Origin: Aphrocallistes beatrix
Lineage: Eukaryota; Porifera; Hexactinellida; Sceptrulophora; Aphrocallistidae
NCBI GenBank assembly: GCA_963281255.1
Contig: OY725497.1
Span: forward strand, 930,001-994,000
Reading direction: 5' to 3'
Length of the DNA stretch: 64,000 bases
The position numbers and the translations under genes are program-made. This document shows positions 11,014-22,362 of this stretch, piece after piece (within the stretch, counting starts at the first letter, position 1; each line of letters opens with the position of its first letter). The notes beneath the pieces were generated by a model. The model saw only the letters and a program-made list of their open reading frames with translations, searched no databases and was not told the origin of the DNA.

Positions 11014-12137
11014 ATCTGAGAGATATAATTCGTCAAATTTTAAATCTCTAACTATGTAGTTAGTAGTCCCAGTAATTTGTAATTACGTTAAGACCTGTAT
11101 CAGAGTTATACATTGATTGTGACGGATGTTAAATAATGATAGGTTCACTTTGGAAGTTTGACCTCATCGCTTGTTCTCAAGTAATTAATGTCCAGGGCCA
11201 GTAGGAAGATATTTCCTCTCAATGGAGTCTGCTGCTATGTTCAGTCAGGGTATGGTATACGTCCAGATATTCTCTGACTACCATTTTACATTGGAATATA
11301 TTCGATATTATGCATGGGCGTAAATCCAAGGGGTCATACCCTCCTCAATGGAGTATCTCCCGATTACTTTCTAAAAAATCTCTGGCAATAAAATTGCTAA
11401 ATTTATTTCTTCATTAAGAATATTGAAAACATGGCTCAGGAGTATTCACTATGACTCAGAGGCAATTAAATTGTGTCTGTGCTGCTATGTGCATCGAGAT
11501 ACCTTGGATGAGTTGGATGTTAATTATCTAGCAAGGAAATTTGCAATATATCTGAAATAGGTAGGGAAATATATGGAAATTTCAGTCTCTAGTTTGATTA
11601 TTTTATTTACTTTTGACACTATTATTGAATTTACATATTTATTAGTTAGTAATATAAAGTATAGTGCTTCATCCCCACTATTCGCAACGGATTTACGTCC
11701 ATGGTATTGTGTATAATCGTAGCTGGAGATCGGGATCAGATGCAAAAATACGAGTGAGGACAGGATGCACTAAAACTATCCCATTTTGATGACAATAAAA
11801 TTGTTTTATATACGATATAAACCTCACAAAATAATCTGAGATATACCAAGATTATTTGATTTGGAAAAACTATATAATATTTTATCATACAAATATCAGA
11901 TTGAATATCTCATCAATAACGATAAATAGACTACGATACAAATATATACTCTACTATCAGTACAAAAATCTACACCAGTAATACCCTTAAGTTAACAAAG
12001 CACTGCCACTAACTGACTGATGGACTTTACACACTAATAAGATAAGGCCTACATCTCACCAGAGACTTATGAATAGACTAGCTGCTGTATCTCACGTACA
12101 CTCTATCACACACTATGAATGGTAGCACTAACTCGGC
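11014..12137. other. AT-rich intergenic region, no gene seen
   Basis: This lies between the PAP2-like gene and Arp3. There is only one ORF of about 70 codons, with no recognisable content. The stretch near the Arp3 stop codon is presumably its 3' UTR. Confidence 0.5.
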
Positions 12138-13391
12138 TCAAGCCATCGTGCCGAAGGAGGCGTTGTACCGGCAGATGGAGGGGCCGTGCTCGTCGTAGTC
12201 GGCTTTAGTATGGCTCACTTTAAAAAATTCCGGTGTCGAGGCTAGCATTGAGCCTCCAAACCACACGGCGTAGCGCTGCATGTGGTGAGTGATGACGTTG
12301 ACATCGATGGGTTTGGGCGTGATACGTCCGCTGCTTAGCTCCTCGCTGAGCTTGAGTCTCGCGTCCACTGTTCGCTGCACGTCTCGCTTCAGGCGCCGAC
12401 CGAAGTCTTTGAACATGGTGGAGCCTCCGGACAGGACGATGTTCTTGTAGAGCGGCCTGCGGGTGTCTATTGGACAGTTCTGTATGCACGTGTCCACTGT
12501 CTCGGAGATTGGGGTCGTGAAGTCTGGGTTACAGAACTCTGGGTGGAAGAAAATCTCAGGGCCCAAGAACCGCTCATACCCGACATCCACCGTGAACGGC
12601 TTCTTGGTGACGCTGTTGATCCCTTCGTACTGCTTGAACCATTTGGCCGGGTCTGAGTCGTACTTCTGGAACTCCTTCGCGATGTCAGGGCAGATGTAGC
12701 CATAGCGCTCCTTCACGGTCTTGGCCGTCTCCAGGGACTGCTCGGGGCGGATGCTGGGCTCTCGGTCCCTCAGCAGCTGCTGGATGAAGTAGGTGATGTC
12801 CCGGCCCGCAATCGGGATGTGCTTGATGCAGCTGCCGATGACGTAACCCTCTGCTACCGGGATGACGTGCGTCACTCCATCGCCGGAGTCAATCACCGTT
12901 CCGGTTAGCGTCCTCTCCCCCACCTGCTTCGAAGTCCAGGAGGCGGCGAGAGCTAGCACCGCCTGCACGGCGATGTAGAGACCAGGGACGTTGAAGGACT
13001 CGAACATGATCTCAGCCGTGTACTCGCGGTTCTCCGGGGTGTTGAGCGGCGGCTCTGTCAACAGGAAGTAGTGGTCTTCAGGCTCGGCCCGCAGGTACTT
13101 GAAGATGCAGTGCTCCCAGAACCGCTCCATCAGGTCCCAGTCCTCCACGATCCCGTGCCGGATCGGGTACTTCACGGAGTAGGCAGGATTGTCGCAGTCG
13201 TCCCCCGTCAAGAAATCTAGGTCCTCCACCCCGCGAGCTGACCGACGCGTCGCGGAATCTCCCACGTGTGCGGACTCCTTTATTCCGATGCTGGAGGGGA
13301 TGATGTACTGGGGCTCTGTGTTTCCGGCGTAGCCCAGCTTCGTGTAGCCGGTACCGTTGTCTATCACGCAGGCAGGTTGTCGACCGGCCAT
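12138..13391 (-). CDS. ACTR3: Actin-related protein 3 (Arp2/3 complex subunit), intronless
   Basis: A single uninterrupted 417-aa ORF, close to the usual 418 aa. It begins [20 protein letters not shown] and ends [12 protein letters not shown]. Actin-fold nucleotide-binding signatures are visible: [15 protein letters not shown] (phosphate 1), [16 protein letters not shown] (phosphate 2) and [15 protein letters not shown] (adenosine region). The Arp3-specific text [34 protein letters not shown] rather than conventional actin sequence identifies the subfamily. Arp3 pairs with Arp2 to nucleate branched actin. GC content and codon choice are clearly higher than in neighbours, as expected for a highly expressed gene. 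The absence of introns in 1.25 kb is notable in a region where other genes are split; retroposition or ancestral intron loss are both possible. Confidence 0.98.
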   Translation of the reverse strand: MAGRQPACVIDNGTGYTKLGYAGNTEPQYIIPSSIGIKESAHVGDSATRRSARGVEDLDFLTGDDCDNPAYSVKYPIRHGIVEDWDLMERFWEHCIFKYLRAEPEDHYFLLTEPPLNTPENREYTAEIMFESFNVPGLYIAVQAVLALAASWTSKQVGERTLTGTVIDSGDGVTHVIPVAEGYVIGSCIKHIPIAGRDITYFIQQLLRDREPSIRPEQSLETAKTVKERYGYICPDIAKEFQKYDSDPAKWFKQYEGINSVTKKPFTVDVGYERFLGPEIFFHPEFCNPDFTTPISETVDTCIQNCPIDTRRPLYKNIVLSGGSTMFKDFGRRLKRDVQRTVDARLKLSEELSSGRITPKPIDVNVITHHMQRYAVWFGGSMLASTPEFFKVSHTKADYDEHGPSICRYNASFGTMA

Positions 13392-13783
13392 GTCTAACTC
13401 TGAAGTGAGAATGGAACCGAGATAATATCACAAAGGGAAACAATATCCAATAACTCTAAGTGGGTGACTGTATTTGATCTTATTTTCAATGCCAAAATAA
13501 TACTATAAACACTGGATTGGCGATTTCCTGATTTGTTATCCATGACTTAACCAAGTTGAGTTCATTGTATTTAACGCTGGTCCCCTTTCTCATCCTCACT
13601 TGGCATTTCACCATATTTAGTACACCGCATCTCTTCTCATAACATTATTTAGCAGGATGGTAATTAGATGATGCAACAGATAAGTAAGATTAAACAAAAT
13701 ATGTCGGCGGTCTAATGTATGTTTTAATCAAAGAGGAATATGTCTATATGATATCACCTTTGATATGAGATGGTATATTTTCG

Positions 13784-13961
13784 GGACATACCTAATTTAC
13801 GGAATACTCCTTAAATTAGGCATTTATAATATCCGGAATGAGATATTCCGTAAAATAGGCATTTAAAATTCCGGAACCGTTCCGTCAAGCTCCGTAAATT
13901 AGGTACTCGGGTTTCCCGGAATGGTTTCGTTACGTTACGTTCCATTCCGTAAGGTATGTCC
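13784..13961. mobile_element. MITE with GGACATACC ends and 9-bp TSD
   Basis: The ends GGACATACCTAATTTACGGA and TCCGTAAGGTATGTCC are inverted. The flanks carry the 9-bp duplication ATATTTTCG. The interior repeats CCGTAAATTAGGCATTTA-like motifs. Further copies are at 33584-34288 and 62950-63320. A 9-bp TSD would fit a Mutator-like origin, but no transposase is present to confirm it. Confidence 0.85.
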
Positions 13962-14166
13962 ATATTTTCGTTCATTTGCGTTGAATAAGCAAATTAATGA
14001 AATCAAAGATCATGAAAATGCTGTGTATCACGAGTCACTAAAGTAGATTTTAGAAGAAATTGGTTTGAATATTTCCTAAATTTAGTTATGCAAATCAGAG
14101 ACCAGGATAGGCTAATTACATAATTATTGTTGAATTCGGCAGAATATCGATTTAGAGCAGGGCATT

Positions 14167-14352
14167 AAAGTGAGTCTCGAATAACGGACACATTGGGAAC
14201 ATGGTTTTTGTCCGTTGGAGAGAGATGTCCACTTCTCGGAGAGTGCTTAATGATTACATACGTATGTGGTAAATGTATTCCGTTCCACGAGGTTTGTCCG
14301 TTGTAGAGGAGTTGTTCGCTTTTCGGAGTGTCCGTTTTGGGAGACTCCACTG
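14167..14352. mobile_element. Tigger/mariner-like MITE, TA flanked
   Basis: The left end AAGTGAGTCTCGAATAACGG and right end CCGTTTTGGGAGACTCCACTG are inverted and flanked by TA. The interior repeats TTTGTCCGTTG-like words. A similar terminus, CAGTAGAACCTCCATAAGCG, begins at 36058 without a clear partner. Confidence 0.7.
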
Positions 14353-14983
14353 TATTATTATGTAAAATGCTAATCATCTCGATAAAATCAAATGCTTCAA
14401 ATAAACTAAAACTGTGTGAACTGGCATGATCTTCATAAACGCGAGTCTGTCTAAATGAGAGAAAACTTGGTCAGTCAAGCAAAGCTATTATCTGCATTGA
14501 AACCCAGATCTTGTAAGGTTTACTTCGAGTCCGAGGTTTCAAGCCTATATAAGTATACTGAACAAACTCGTGGGTGAACTTTATATCTAAGGTGTATTTA
14601 CCTTCCTGTAAAAAGAGGACCACACACCCAGGGGTGCCGAACTCTATAAATAATTACTAACCAATTGAAGGGGTCTAGTGTGGGTCTATGCGCACACCCT
14701 AAACTGCTACCTACTACGTCTTAAACTCAAATCAAAGTTTGCAAAGTAATTGTTGCATTTATATATCTCGAGTCATAAGCATATTAACCGTAGAATGCCC
14801 AGTTAAAGTCAATTAATTGGATAATTGATGCATCTGATGACACTTAATGATAAGTCCCCATTAATGGTTTATGCTGACAACATCCTGCAAGGGATGTTGT
14901 TTTACACTTGTTATTCAAATTTCAACCTTTTATCATTAAAAACTGAAATTCGTAATTCTAAAAACGGTAGATAATATATACGT

Positions 14984-15300
14984 ATACTCTAAGGGTCCGA
15001 ATAAACGGGGTTGGAATAGACAGGGCAGGGCGTTTGGAAAATTTTGAGGATTTAATAAACGGGGGGTTGAATTGAAATTAATTGATGTCACATAGTATCA
15101 CGTATCATATTATCTAGAATAAGATAAATATTCTATAGAATTCATATTGGAGATAATTGTTGATGCAATACATACGATAAAAACTGTCTTCGGATACAAC
15201 TTTCAAAGTCAATTTACGAAATTTAAAACGGGGGGTTGGAAGAAAATCCATAAATTAATAAGCTTGGGGGAGGAGGCGTTTATTCGGACCCCTAGAGTAT
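14984..15300. mobile_element. Foldback MITE with 24-bp inverted ends
   Basis: The left end (14984-15007) and right end (15277-15300) are inverted repeats with one mismatch over 24 nt; the core is GGGTCCGAATAAACG. AACGGGG/GGGGTTGGA words recur inside. A (TA)n tract abuts the right end. There is no coding content. Confidence 0.85.
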
Positions 15301-16186
15301 ATATATATATACACACGATTTGCTCCCGATTGAGGTCACCTGTTTGAGAGTAACTTAGTTATCCCTGGTTGATAGTAGTTTTCAAACCAATCTTCAGCAC
15401 CCTATATGTCGATCATGTATCATCCAATCTTACTATAATGGATTTAGAATGACCAAACAGAGAGGTCTGACTATTTCGCACACTGGAGAATTTTATGAGT
15501 GGCTCCACCAAGTTCCAGGCTCAGACGAAAATGTTAACTCATCATAGAAGTGTTACATTATTGTCCCCTTTTAAATTAAACGCGATTTTAGCTTTGTACA
15601 AGTATATCAATGATATTGACAATCAGGATTCCCCTAACTGTCCCTAGGTATTCTAGAAGCATTTAATTGTCACTATTATATACGATAAAAATTTACATTT
15701 GCTAACACAATAAAATGATTCTACTGAAATGAGAACAAATTAATTGAAATGATTTGCAATTATATAATATTAGTTGCGCAAGCATTACATGGAATTTCTC
15801 GACAATTCATTAGTTTTGACAAGGCCACATAAATAAATTTCTTGTTCATCATTCATCATTTCCTAGAGACATTGGGGTCTTAGTTTTAGTTCTTATTAAT
15901 CATTAATAATGATTATATAAATTGGTTTGTGTGCACTAATGTTGAATAAAGCACTTAATTGGTGGAATCCAAAGCTTTGTACGACCAAACTTCAATTATC
16001 ACTAAGTGCTCTTATTAGCTAGTCAGGACAGGTTCATAAGGATTGAGGCCATTGAATATGATTGGTAAAATCTTACTGCATTAGGGAGCAGAATCTGATA
16101 AAGACAAGTTAATTCATTTTAATTAAGTGAGTGGGTTCTATCATTACAATAATGCAATACAAGCAACAGATTGAAAGATACCGCAA
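15301..16186. other. AT-rich spacer 3' of HYLS1
   Basis: It holds a diverged copy of module B (about 15490-15560, recognisable by CAGACGAAAATG followed by ACTCATCAT) and otherwise nothing I can name. The part next to 16187 is presumably the HYLS1 3' UTR. Confidence 0.5.
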
Positions 16187-17119
16187 TTAAAATGAAGCAT
16201 TCCCGGGGAGATTCTGGTAGTTAAGCTGCTCGCGGATAACCCACCGGAGTTGATTGCGATTCTTCTCACCTGGAGCCTTCATCACTTGCCACCCACGCCT
16301 AAACTCGTGGTACCTGGAAACAGGATCGTGTTTCTGAACTCGATACGAAGATAGCGCAGAATCATTTGGTCTAATGAAAGATTTTCCTCGATCTTTCAGC
16401 TGTTTATCAAAGAGGGATCCATCTTCTGTTAAAGTATTCTCCGAGGTGTCAGGACGAGGTAGGCTAGGAGCTGTCGTTGGTCGTAAGTTGTCTGATGAGA
16501 TACATTCCGCGTTCTTACAAGTATGTCTATCTTGGACTTTCTGATTCGCGATTTTCCGTTTATAAGCTTTACTAGCTGTAGAAGGAAGACAAACTGCCGA
16601 ACTGGCTGCCCTTGTGTGTGCATCTGGCCTGGTCATTTGCTTTGTGAAGAGAGATAAGTCCGTAACGGATACATCCGTGAGGTTCGGTGAGGTTATGTCC
16701 TGTATAGTACCCGCAGTACTGTCCTGGTCTGTGAGAATCTCTTTGTAGAGAGCTGACTGGGAAGAATTGGGCCTATCGGTCGGACGCGTATCAGTACTGA
16801 TAGGAGAAAGTTTGAGAGGTTTGAGGTGGGTGGGTAGCCTAAGAAAGGAGGGTGTCTCCGATACAGTTGAGTTTAAGCTCAGAGCATGAGTTGATGCAGC
16901 TCCATCGCTGAAGCAGGAATCTGAGAGGCTGGTCATGAGAAGCGATGCATCCTCTCCAGGCTTCTCTGCGAGAAGACGAGCAAACTCCTGCGTATACTTC
17001 TCTAAGTCTGCTTCAGATAAATTCCTATAGCCCATCTCATAGATTTGCTGCTGGACATACTCCCTTAGCCCTTCTGGTGCAGCAGCATCATCATCGGTGT
17101 AGCTCTGAGGTTCAGCCAT
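16187..17119 (-). CDS. HYLS1: HYLS1, centriolar ciliogenesis protein, intronless
   Basis: A 310-aa ORF with the two family landmarks. An N-terminal HYLS1 box is at about residues 18-50 (LREYVQQQIYEMGYRNLSEADLE...). The C-terminal HYLS1 domain is at about 262-305, with DPVSRYHEFRRGWQ, APGEK and LRWVIREQLNYQN. The middle is low-complexity, Ser/Thr/Pro-rich and presumably disordered. HYLS1 is a core centriole protein needed for basal bodies to form cilia. Human HYLS1 is about 299 aa, so this is full length. The start is the first Met of the frame, and the next gene (18041) is divergent, 0.9 kb away. The call rests on the two boxes; the linker is not conserved enough to help. Confidence 0.92.
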   Translation of the reverse strand: MAEPQSYTDDDAAAPEGLREYVQQQIYEMGYRNLSEADLEKYTQEFARLLAEKPGEDASLLMTSLSDSCFSDGAASTHALSLNSTVSETPSFLRLPTHLKPLKLSPISTDTRPTDRPNSSQSALYKEILTDQDSTAGTIQDITSPNLTDVSVTDLSLFTKQMTRPDAHTRAASSAVCLPSTASKAYKRKIANQKVQDRHTCKNAECISSDNLRPTTAPSLPRPDTSENTLTEDGSLFDKQLKDRGKSFIRPNDSALSSYRVQKHDPVSRYHEFRRGWQVMKAPGEKNRNQLRWVIREQLNYQNLPGNASF

Positions 17120-18040
17120 TTAATAGAATTTAAATTGGAAATAGTTGGCGTTCAAAAAGTAACTGTAATTTTCTTCGATTTGAAAAGGAATAATTATAGG
17201 ATTTTATAAAGTACAGTGAAGTGGCCGCTAAACTTTGAGTGCAGACATTCTAATAAGAAATTATTTAATAATCAAACTTTATAGTACATATAATCATTCA
17301 AAGCATTCGAGTTTCCTAGTCAATTGTTCTGGAATTCTATTCAATTCAGTGAATAATGGTTTGCAACTTGATACGACAATCTATTCATTAGTATTCAATC
17401 TACATATCCCCCAATTCGGCGAAATCTATTGTTATCTTTTGTAGCCTCCTATAATATGTAATTTTGGGGTTTAATAAGGAAAGCAGAAATTATATATGAC
17501 AATCCCCAAATATTAAGCAATAATGAATCATGAACAAGTTCAACATTACACATTCAGGTCGAAATTTCGCAGTGACGATAGCGTTGTAGATGATGATGAT
17601 GCGGTGGAGAGAAAGTCATATGGTTCAGAATAGCACAGGCTTGTACCTCTCCAGGTTATTCATTTCTAATTTGATCATTAACTAGAAATCAAAGTGAAAA
17701 TGTAGAAAGATTGAATCTCAGATTTATCATTCATAGAGATACATATATTTATCAGGTTTTCACAATAGCATCCAAACTACTGATATAAATCTACTTTTAG
17801 AGTTGGGAAACCACATGGAATTAGATAAGTAGATTCTGAAGACATTCACAATTCGTGCGATGTGAACGTGATACAAATATCACTTTCAACTAGGGTCACT
17901 ATATTTCAACTCAAATCAAGAGGTAAAAGTCCAGAGATCACTGGTCTCAGTCCTTTAGAAACAAAGTATAAATACAAGGTCACTGTATGAATCGTTAAAC
18001 ATATCCAACTCAATAAATCTTAAATAACTAATTTGAAAAA
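17120..18040. other. Divergent intergenic region between HYLS1 and the coiled-coil gene
   Basis: About 0.9 kb, AT-rich, between two genes reading away from each other, so both promoters should lie here. No TATA box, CpG cluster or repeat stands out. One 69-codon ORF is without features. Confidence 0.5.
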
Positions 18041-21000
18041 ATGTCTACAACTTTTCAGGCGGATGAGGATATCCTGATGGCATGTGAGATCTTGTCACAC
18101 AAATCAGTCTGCAGTCAGGACAACGTATTCATCTCAAAGGGGAGCAGCAGTGATGTAAGGATTTATTTTAAATAGTTTTAAGTAATTTATAGATTCTTTT
18201 TTAAATCTAAAATCTCAGAACCTAAAAAGCTATAAAAATGAATTCAATATTTTTATTGATTTAGAAATGTAATTAAAAGAGACAACTACGAAATAATAAT
18301 TAAATATTATAATATTAAGTGCACGAATTAGTAATCTTTTTTTAGCACCTTGACCTGCCTAACTTTGAATTTATCCATCCACCCCGCTAAGTTCAAATAT
18401 CCTTCAGGTTGATATTTCTCAAGAAATATGTCCACAGCCTCAGGATAATTCTTAGAGTGGCTTGGTTCATCCAAATTCATTTTTGATGACTCCTTAAACC
18501 CTTCAAAAAACGCAAGGAATTTTTTCTTAGTTAATTTTTCTTTATTTTTCCTCTTGTCCCAAACAACTCTTCTAATCCCAAATATTCGGCATCGGTCCGC
18601 TAGAACTCTCCCGATATTAGCCGCCGCATTAACGTCATAAGTCCGATAGAGATGTTTCGCGATATCGAATTCTTTTGTAGTAGCTTCAGTCAGTGTAACT
18701 CCTGAATTGTGTTTGATAGAGGCTGTTATATGTCGGTGGGTGCATTCAACAATCACTTGGTTGAAATAGCCATGGATCTCCTTTTTCGTTTGGAAGCCAG
18801 AAGGTTTGCGAGCTAATCCCAATAATTCAAGAGATCTAGGGTTTTTACATTCGACTGAAGTGGGATATGGTAATGCTTTCAATCTGTCATTAGGTTTCTC
18901 TTTCTCAGTAGTATCGATCTCTGTCCTGTCCTCATAACGGAAAGGAAATTTGTCATTGAAAAATGAAAAAGAACGAAAAAGTCGATGATTAAGTTGAAAA
19001 ATAATATTTGAATGTAAAAGCATCTCGAGTTGAGTAAAGTCAGTTGCTAGAATGTATTTTGTCGAGTCAGGCCAAATATTGCCAAAATCAATTTAAATCT
19101 AAAAATAATATTGGTAGAAATAATTAAGTACAGAATATATTCAGCTAGAACGAGAGCATGTAGACATCAACCTGAAATGTATTATAACAGCCCACTAATA
19201 GTCTTAATTAATCTTTCTGTTCGCATTGAAAACGATACAGATGTAGCGGCCAAGTTGAAAAGTACTATTTGCTATTAGGTATTCATGACTCAATTGTTTT
19301 AATATATGAATTTAATAACTAAATTGTCATTGATGATAACATGACTCAGAGAACTTAGTAGTGAGCGATTTTCAATAATTAATTAATTATAGAAGACACT
19401 GACATGACAGAAATGAGACTAGTCTTGTGTCTAATAGACATTGTAAGGATTCGAGAAGAATAAAGTTGATATATTCAAAAATAGATACTGGAATGTAAAT
19501 ATAAACATATTTGCAACGAAGAAATTTTATTCACACATCAAAACTAACGCGAGTAGATTTCAGAATAACATCATGGTAAAATACACCAGATTCAAAAATA
19601 AATACCTAAATATAAGTAAAATTATTTGAAAACATTTATTAATTTATTAAATTCTATAACCGTCTAGGACTTAATGAATGAAATAATCAATTAACAAAAT
19701 AATTGTGTTGTATTATTATAGATTAATTAAGGAATCTGATATATGACTAAACATCAAGATAAGCTTATTATACAATAAGAGAACTAGACAGCTGTTTGAA
19801 CAGAATAATTCAGTGCATAGAATAATCATTGATTAATAATGAGATCTAGATGTAGTGTTTCATCAACATCTACAGGGCAGGTTGAGTGAATATAAATTTT
19901 CATGGTTTCAAATTCTACTTTAATTAAATGTAATTATTTTGTCTTATTCTCAATCTACAATCTGCATGAGCATAATATGATGGTATATTACCATGTGAAT
20001 CTCTATAAGAGGGAAGTCACATATGCACGTTTCGTTATTCAGATAACAGCGTTGGGAGTTAGTCTATTAAGAGCTAATAGCTATAGTAGGGAATAAATTC
20101 TATTTAGAACATCGATTGACTAATTTCATCAATCAGGTTATATTTTGATATTTTACGAAGTAAGAATTACATATTTGCAGGATAGAAAGCCAGCTAATGT
20201 TATAGAGATCATCAATTGAGAGTTCAAGGTCACTACACTTAGGACTTATGACCTAAAAATTAAATAGTATCTTAGCTATGCTCAATTTCAAGAATCTTGT
20301 GATCAAGTTAACATAAAATTTATTTGAGAAAAGATAAATTTAGTACATGAATCATAAGAAAATTAGTAATATGATAAGCTAGTCATTGATTTCTTCAATC
20401 GAGTTCATTCTTCAGATGAATAGGCTATCTTACATAAAAAATACTATATTAATTTAATAATTTCTTTATTCCGTCTAGATTTATTGTTCAATGGACGACT
20501 TAAGCGGAGAAAAAGACTTGGAAAATATCAAGTTGTATTATGAGAACCAACTATTGCGCAATCTACTGATGGAACAACAGAACGAAGTAAAAAGAAAAGA
20601 AGAACAAATCGATCGGCTTCAAGACAAGATATCGGTCCTCTTGAACGCATTCATGACAGCTCGTGAGCAGAAATTACAAAGAACATGCAGCGAACGTTGT
20701 AAAGAGGAGAGGAAATACCTGGAGAGAGATATAACCGTCAAGAAGAATGCCTACCTAGAGGTTGAAACAAAGTTTATGGACATGAATCGCTATCTTCAAG
20801 AAGTGGAAGAGCAGAATAAGAGACTTCTAAACGAAATATCTATCCTTACTGAGAAAGAGACGATAAGACAGCTCACAGCTTCACAGGAAAACCTAACGGC
20901 CATCGGAAGCAACGCTTCTACACCTAGTTCCCAGCAAGAACCTTTCCCACGCATCCGAATGTACAACGAAAAAGAAGATACAAAATTAAACAGCTCAAAC

Positions 21001-21114
21001 AGCCATAAGTCTAGTCCACAAGATAAACCACGTTCAAGAAAAATTCGCATTCCAATTAGAAAAGGGAAAAGCTTCAACTTTGAAAAGGCAGCAAAAGCGA
21101 ATGCGAAGTGTTGA
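18041..21114 (+). CDS. Coiled-coil protein of unknown function, two exons (model)
   Basis: Exon 2 (20479-21114) is a clear coding frame. It encodes a long charged coiled coil (about MDDLSGEKDLENIK to LLNEISILTEKE) and then a Ser-rich basic tail ending IRIPIRKGKSFNFEKAAKAN. A TCTAG acceptor precedes it, and the frame is open upstream of its first Met (ATT TAT TGT TCA ATG). Exon 1 (18041-18154) starts AAAAATGTCT, encodes 38 residues beginning MSTTFQADEDILMACEIL, and ends at donor GTAAGG in phase 0, so the two join in frame to 249 aa. I do not recognise the family. An AATAAA sits at 21129-21134, just after the stop. Alternatives: translation starts at 20491 in a separate gene, or exon 1 joins a small exon at 18219 to make a 55-aa peptide. 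If the model holds, MRPL18 lies in the intron on the other strand. Confidence 0.65.
18328..19023 (-). CDS. MRPL18: Mitochondrial ribosomal protein L18
   Basis: A 231-aa intronless ORF. The core NPRSLELLGLARKPSGFQTK, then TTKEFDIAKHLYRTYDVNAA and NIGRVLADRCRIFGI, matches the uL18 mitochondrial family (human about 180 aa). The N-terminus (MLLHSNIIFQLNHRLFRSFSFF) is basic and hydrophobic without acidic residues, as expected for a mitochondrial targeting sequence. The C-terminal extension (after VVWDKRKNKEKL) is longer than in human. The protein should bind 5S-type or substitute RNA in the mitochondrial large subunit. A minus-strand AATAAA equivalent lies at 18252-18257. The gene lies within the probable intron of the plus-strand coiled-coil gene. 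Confidence 0.92.
   Translation of the reverse strand: MLLHSNIIFQLNHRLFRSFSFFNDKFPFRYEDRTEIDTTEKEKPNDRLKALPYPTSVECKNPRSLELLGLARKPSGFQTKKEIHGYFNQVIVECTHRHITASIKHNSGVTLTEATTKEFDIAKHLYRTYDVNAAANIGRVLADRCRIFGIRRVVWDKRKNKEKLTKKKFLAFFEGFKESSKMNLDEPSHSKNYPEAVDIFLEKYQPEGYLNLAGWMDKFKVRQVKVLKKDY
19024..20478. other. AT-rich region between MRPL18 and coiled-coil exon 2
   Basis: It is probably both the upstream region of MRPL18 and the 3' part of the intron of the plus-strand gene. It is very AT-rich. No repeats or ORFs of note. Confidence 0.45.
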
Positions 21115-21128
21115 GTCCTAAATAACTA

Positions 21129-21134
21129 AATAAA
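21129..21134 (+). terminator. Poly(A) signal AATAAA of the coiled-coil gene
   Basis: AATAAA lies 15 nt after the stop codon at 21112-21114, in sense with the gene. Confidence 0.55.
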
Positions 21135-22362
21135 TATAAATTTATATCCCCCAATATTTTCAGCTACTTCTTTAATGTAAAAAAATTAATTCACTGATTG
21201 ATACAACTAACATTCATTTTCATTAAAATTATTTCAAAAATTAGCAAGTTAAAAATATAGTGGATGTAGAATGTAAAAACAAAAAATTGTGATCTCTAAA
21301 ATGGGTTTCTGGCATTAAAATTTTAGAAAAATAAGGGTATAACTGTAAAATCACGTCATCAATTTATAGAAATTGCAATTCGGTTGATAAGCAATAGATC
21401 AAATGGTTATCGAATCATTCAAATCCATCATATTTTGGAAGCTATTGTAACTCGTTCAAGCAATACGAGCGTATATTAATGATGAAATCTTAGAATAATC
21501 GAACCAATGCAAGTGAGAGCTTGATTCAACGTAAGGTACACATGTGCAAGTTATCACTTCTTTCAATGAGAGTAAACTTTATCAACATCATGGTAATGAA
21601 GAGAATAGATTGTCTATGTCAGTTTTCCGCAAACTCAGGTCATCTGATTATTAATGCCAGGTATTACAGACCGCAATCAAAGTTTCGTACGTCTGAAAGT
21701 AGCGTTGTATATAATAATTCCGTGAGTTCTACCACCAAATCAAACCTCTGGTTAACAAATACAATTTAAAAACCCTAAAATATTGATCGCCTACGTAAAT
21801 GCACAAACGAACACGGATAAAGAGACCTGATAGTAGCTGTTATTTAGTGCATAGTGATACTGCATACTTCCTGTTTACCTTGTTTCGTTAGCGGCGTTCG
21901 TATCAGTTCTACTGCATAGATTTGCTTAATTAGTTAGTCTGTCTTAAGTCTACAATTAGGTGCATTGTGTCGGTGATTTCTGCGTTTGTAAGTACTTCAG
22001 ATAAGGCGTACAAATCTCGATGTATTTACTAACGAGGATATTGTGGATTAATTCTTAATATAAGATGTTGACTATTATTTTTTAAGGTTACCTTAAATCC
22101 CAACTATGAGAAGTACCCTTTACCCAAATTCAAAATGAAAATCAATATCACAATGAAACAGATAAATATTAATAAAATAGTTAGAAATTGAAGTTTTCTA
22201 AAAGGAAAGAAGAGCTTTCAGAAGGAACTAACCAAGGTACACTCTACCTATCAAATTCAAACGAATTGCATTACAGATGCTAGTTAACATTGCAATCAAA
22301 TATACAAACTGTTCTATAAGATTATTGTAAAGAAAAGAAGATTGCTCAAACCTCTGAACCAT
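21135..22362. other. AT-rich intergenic region
   Basis: It lies between the plus-strand coiled-coil gene and the endophilin stop codon, so the two genes converge here. One 82-codon ORF is without recognisable content; no repeat pair was found. Confidence 0.45.

Noticed and set aside
12220-13443. Several ORFs overlapping Arp3 in other frames and on the plus strand
   Set aside because: They are frame shadows of a highly conserved GC-richer coding region and have no protein family features.
18041-18290. Independent 55-aa two-exon microgene (18041-18154 joined to 18219)
   Set aside because: It is possible, but the longer in-frame splice to 20479 explains an otherwise poorly supported start of the coiled-coil gene; recorded as an alternative only.
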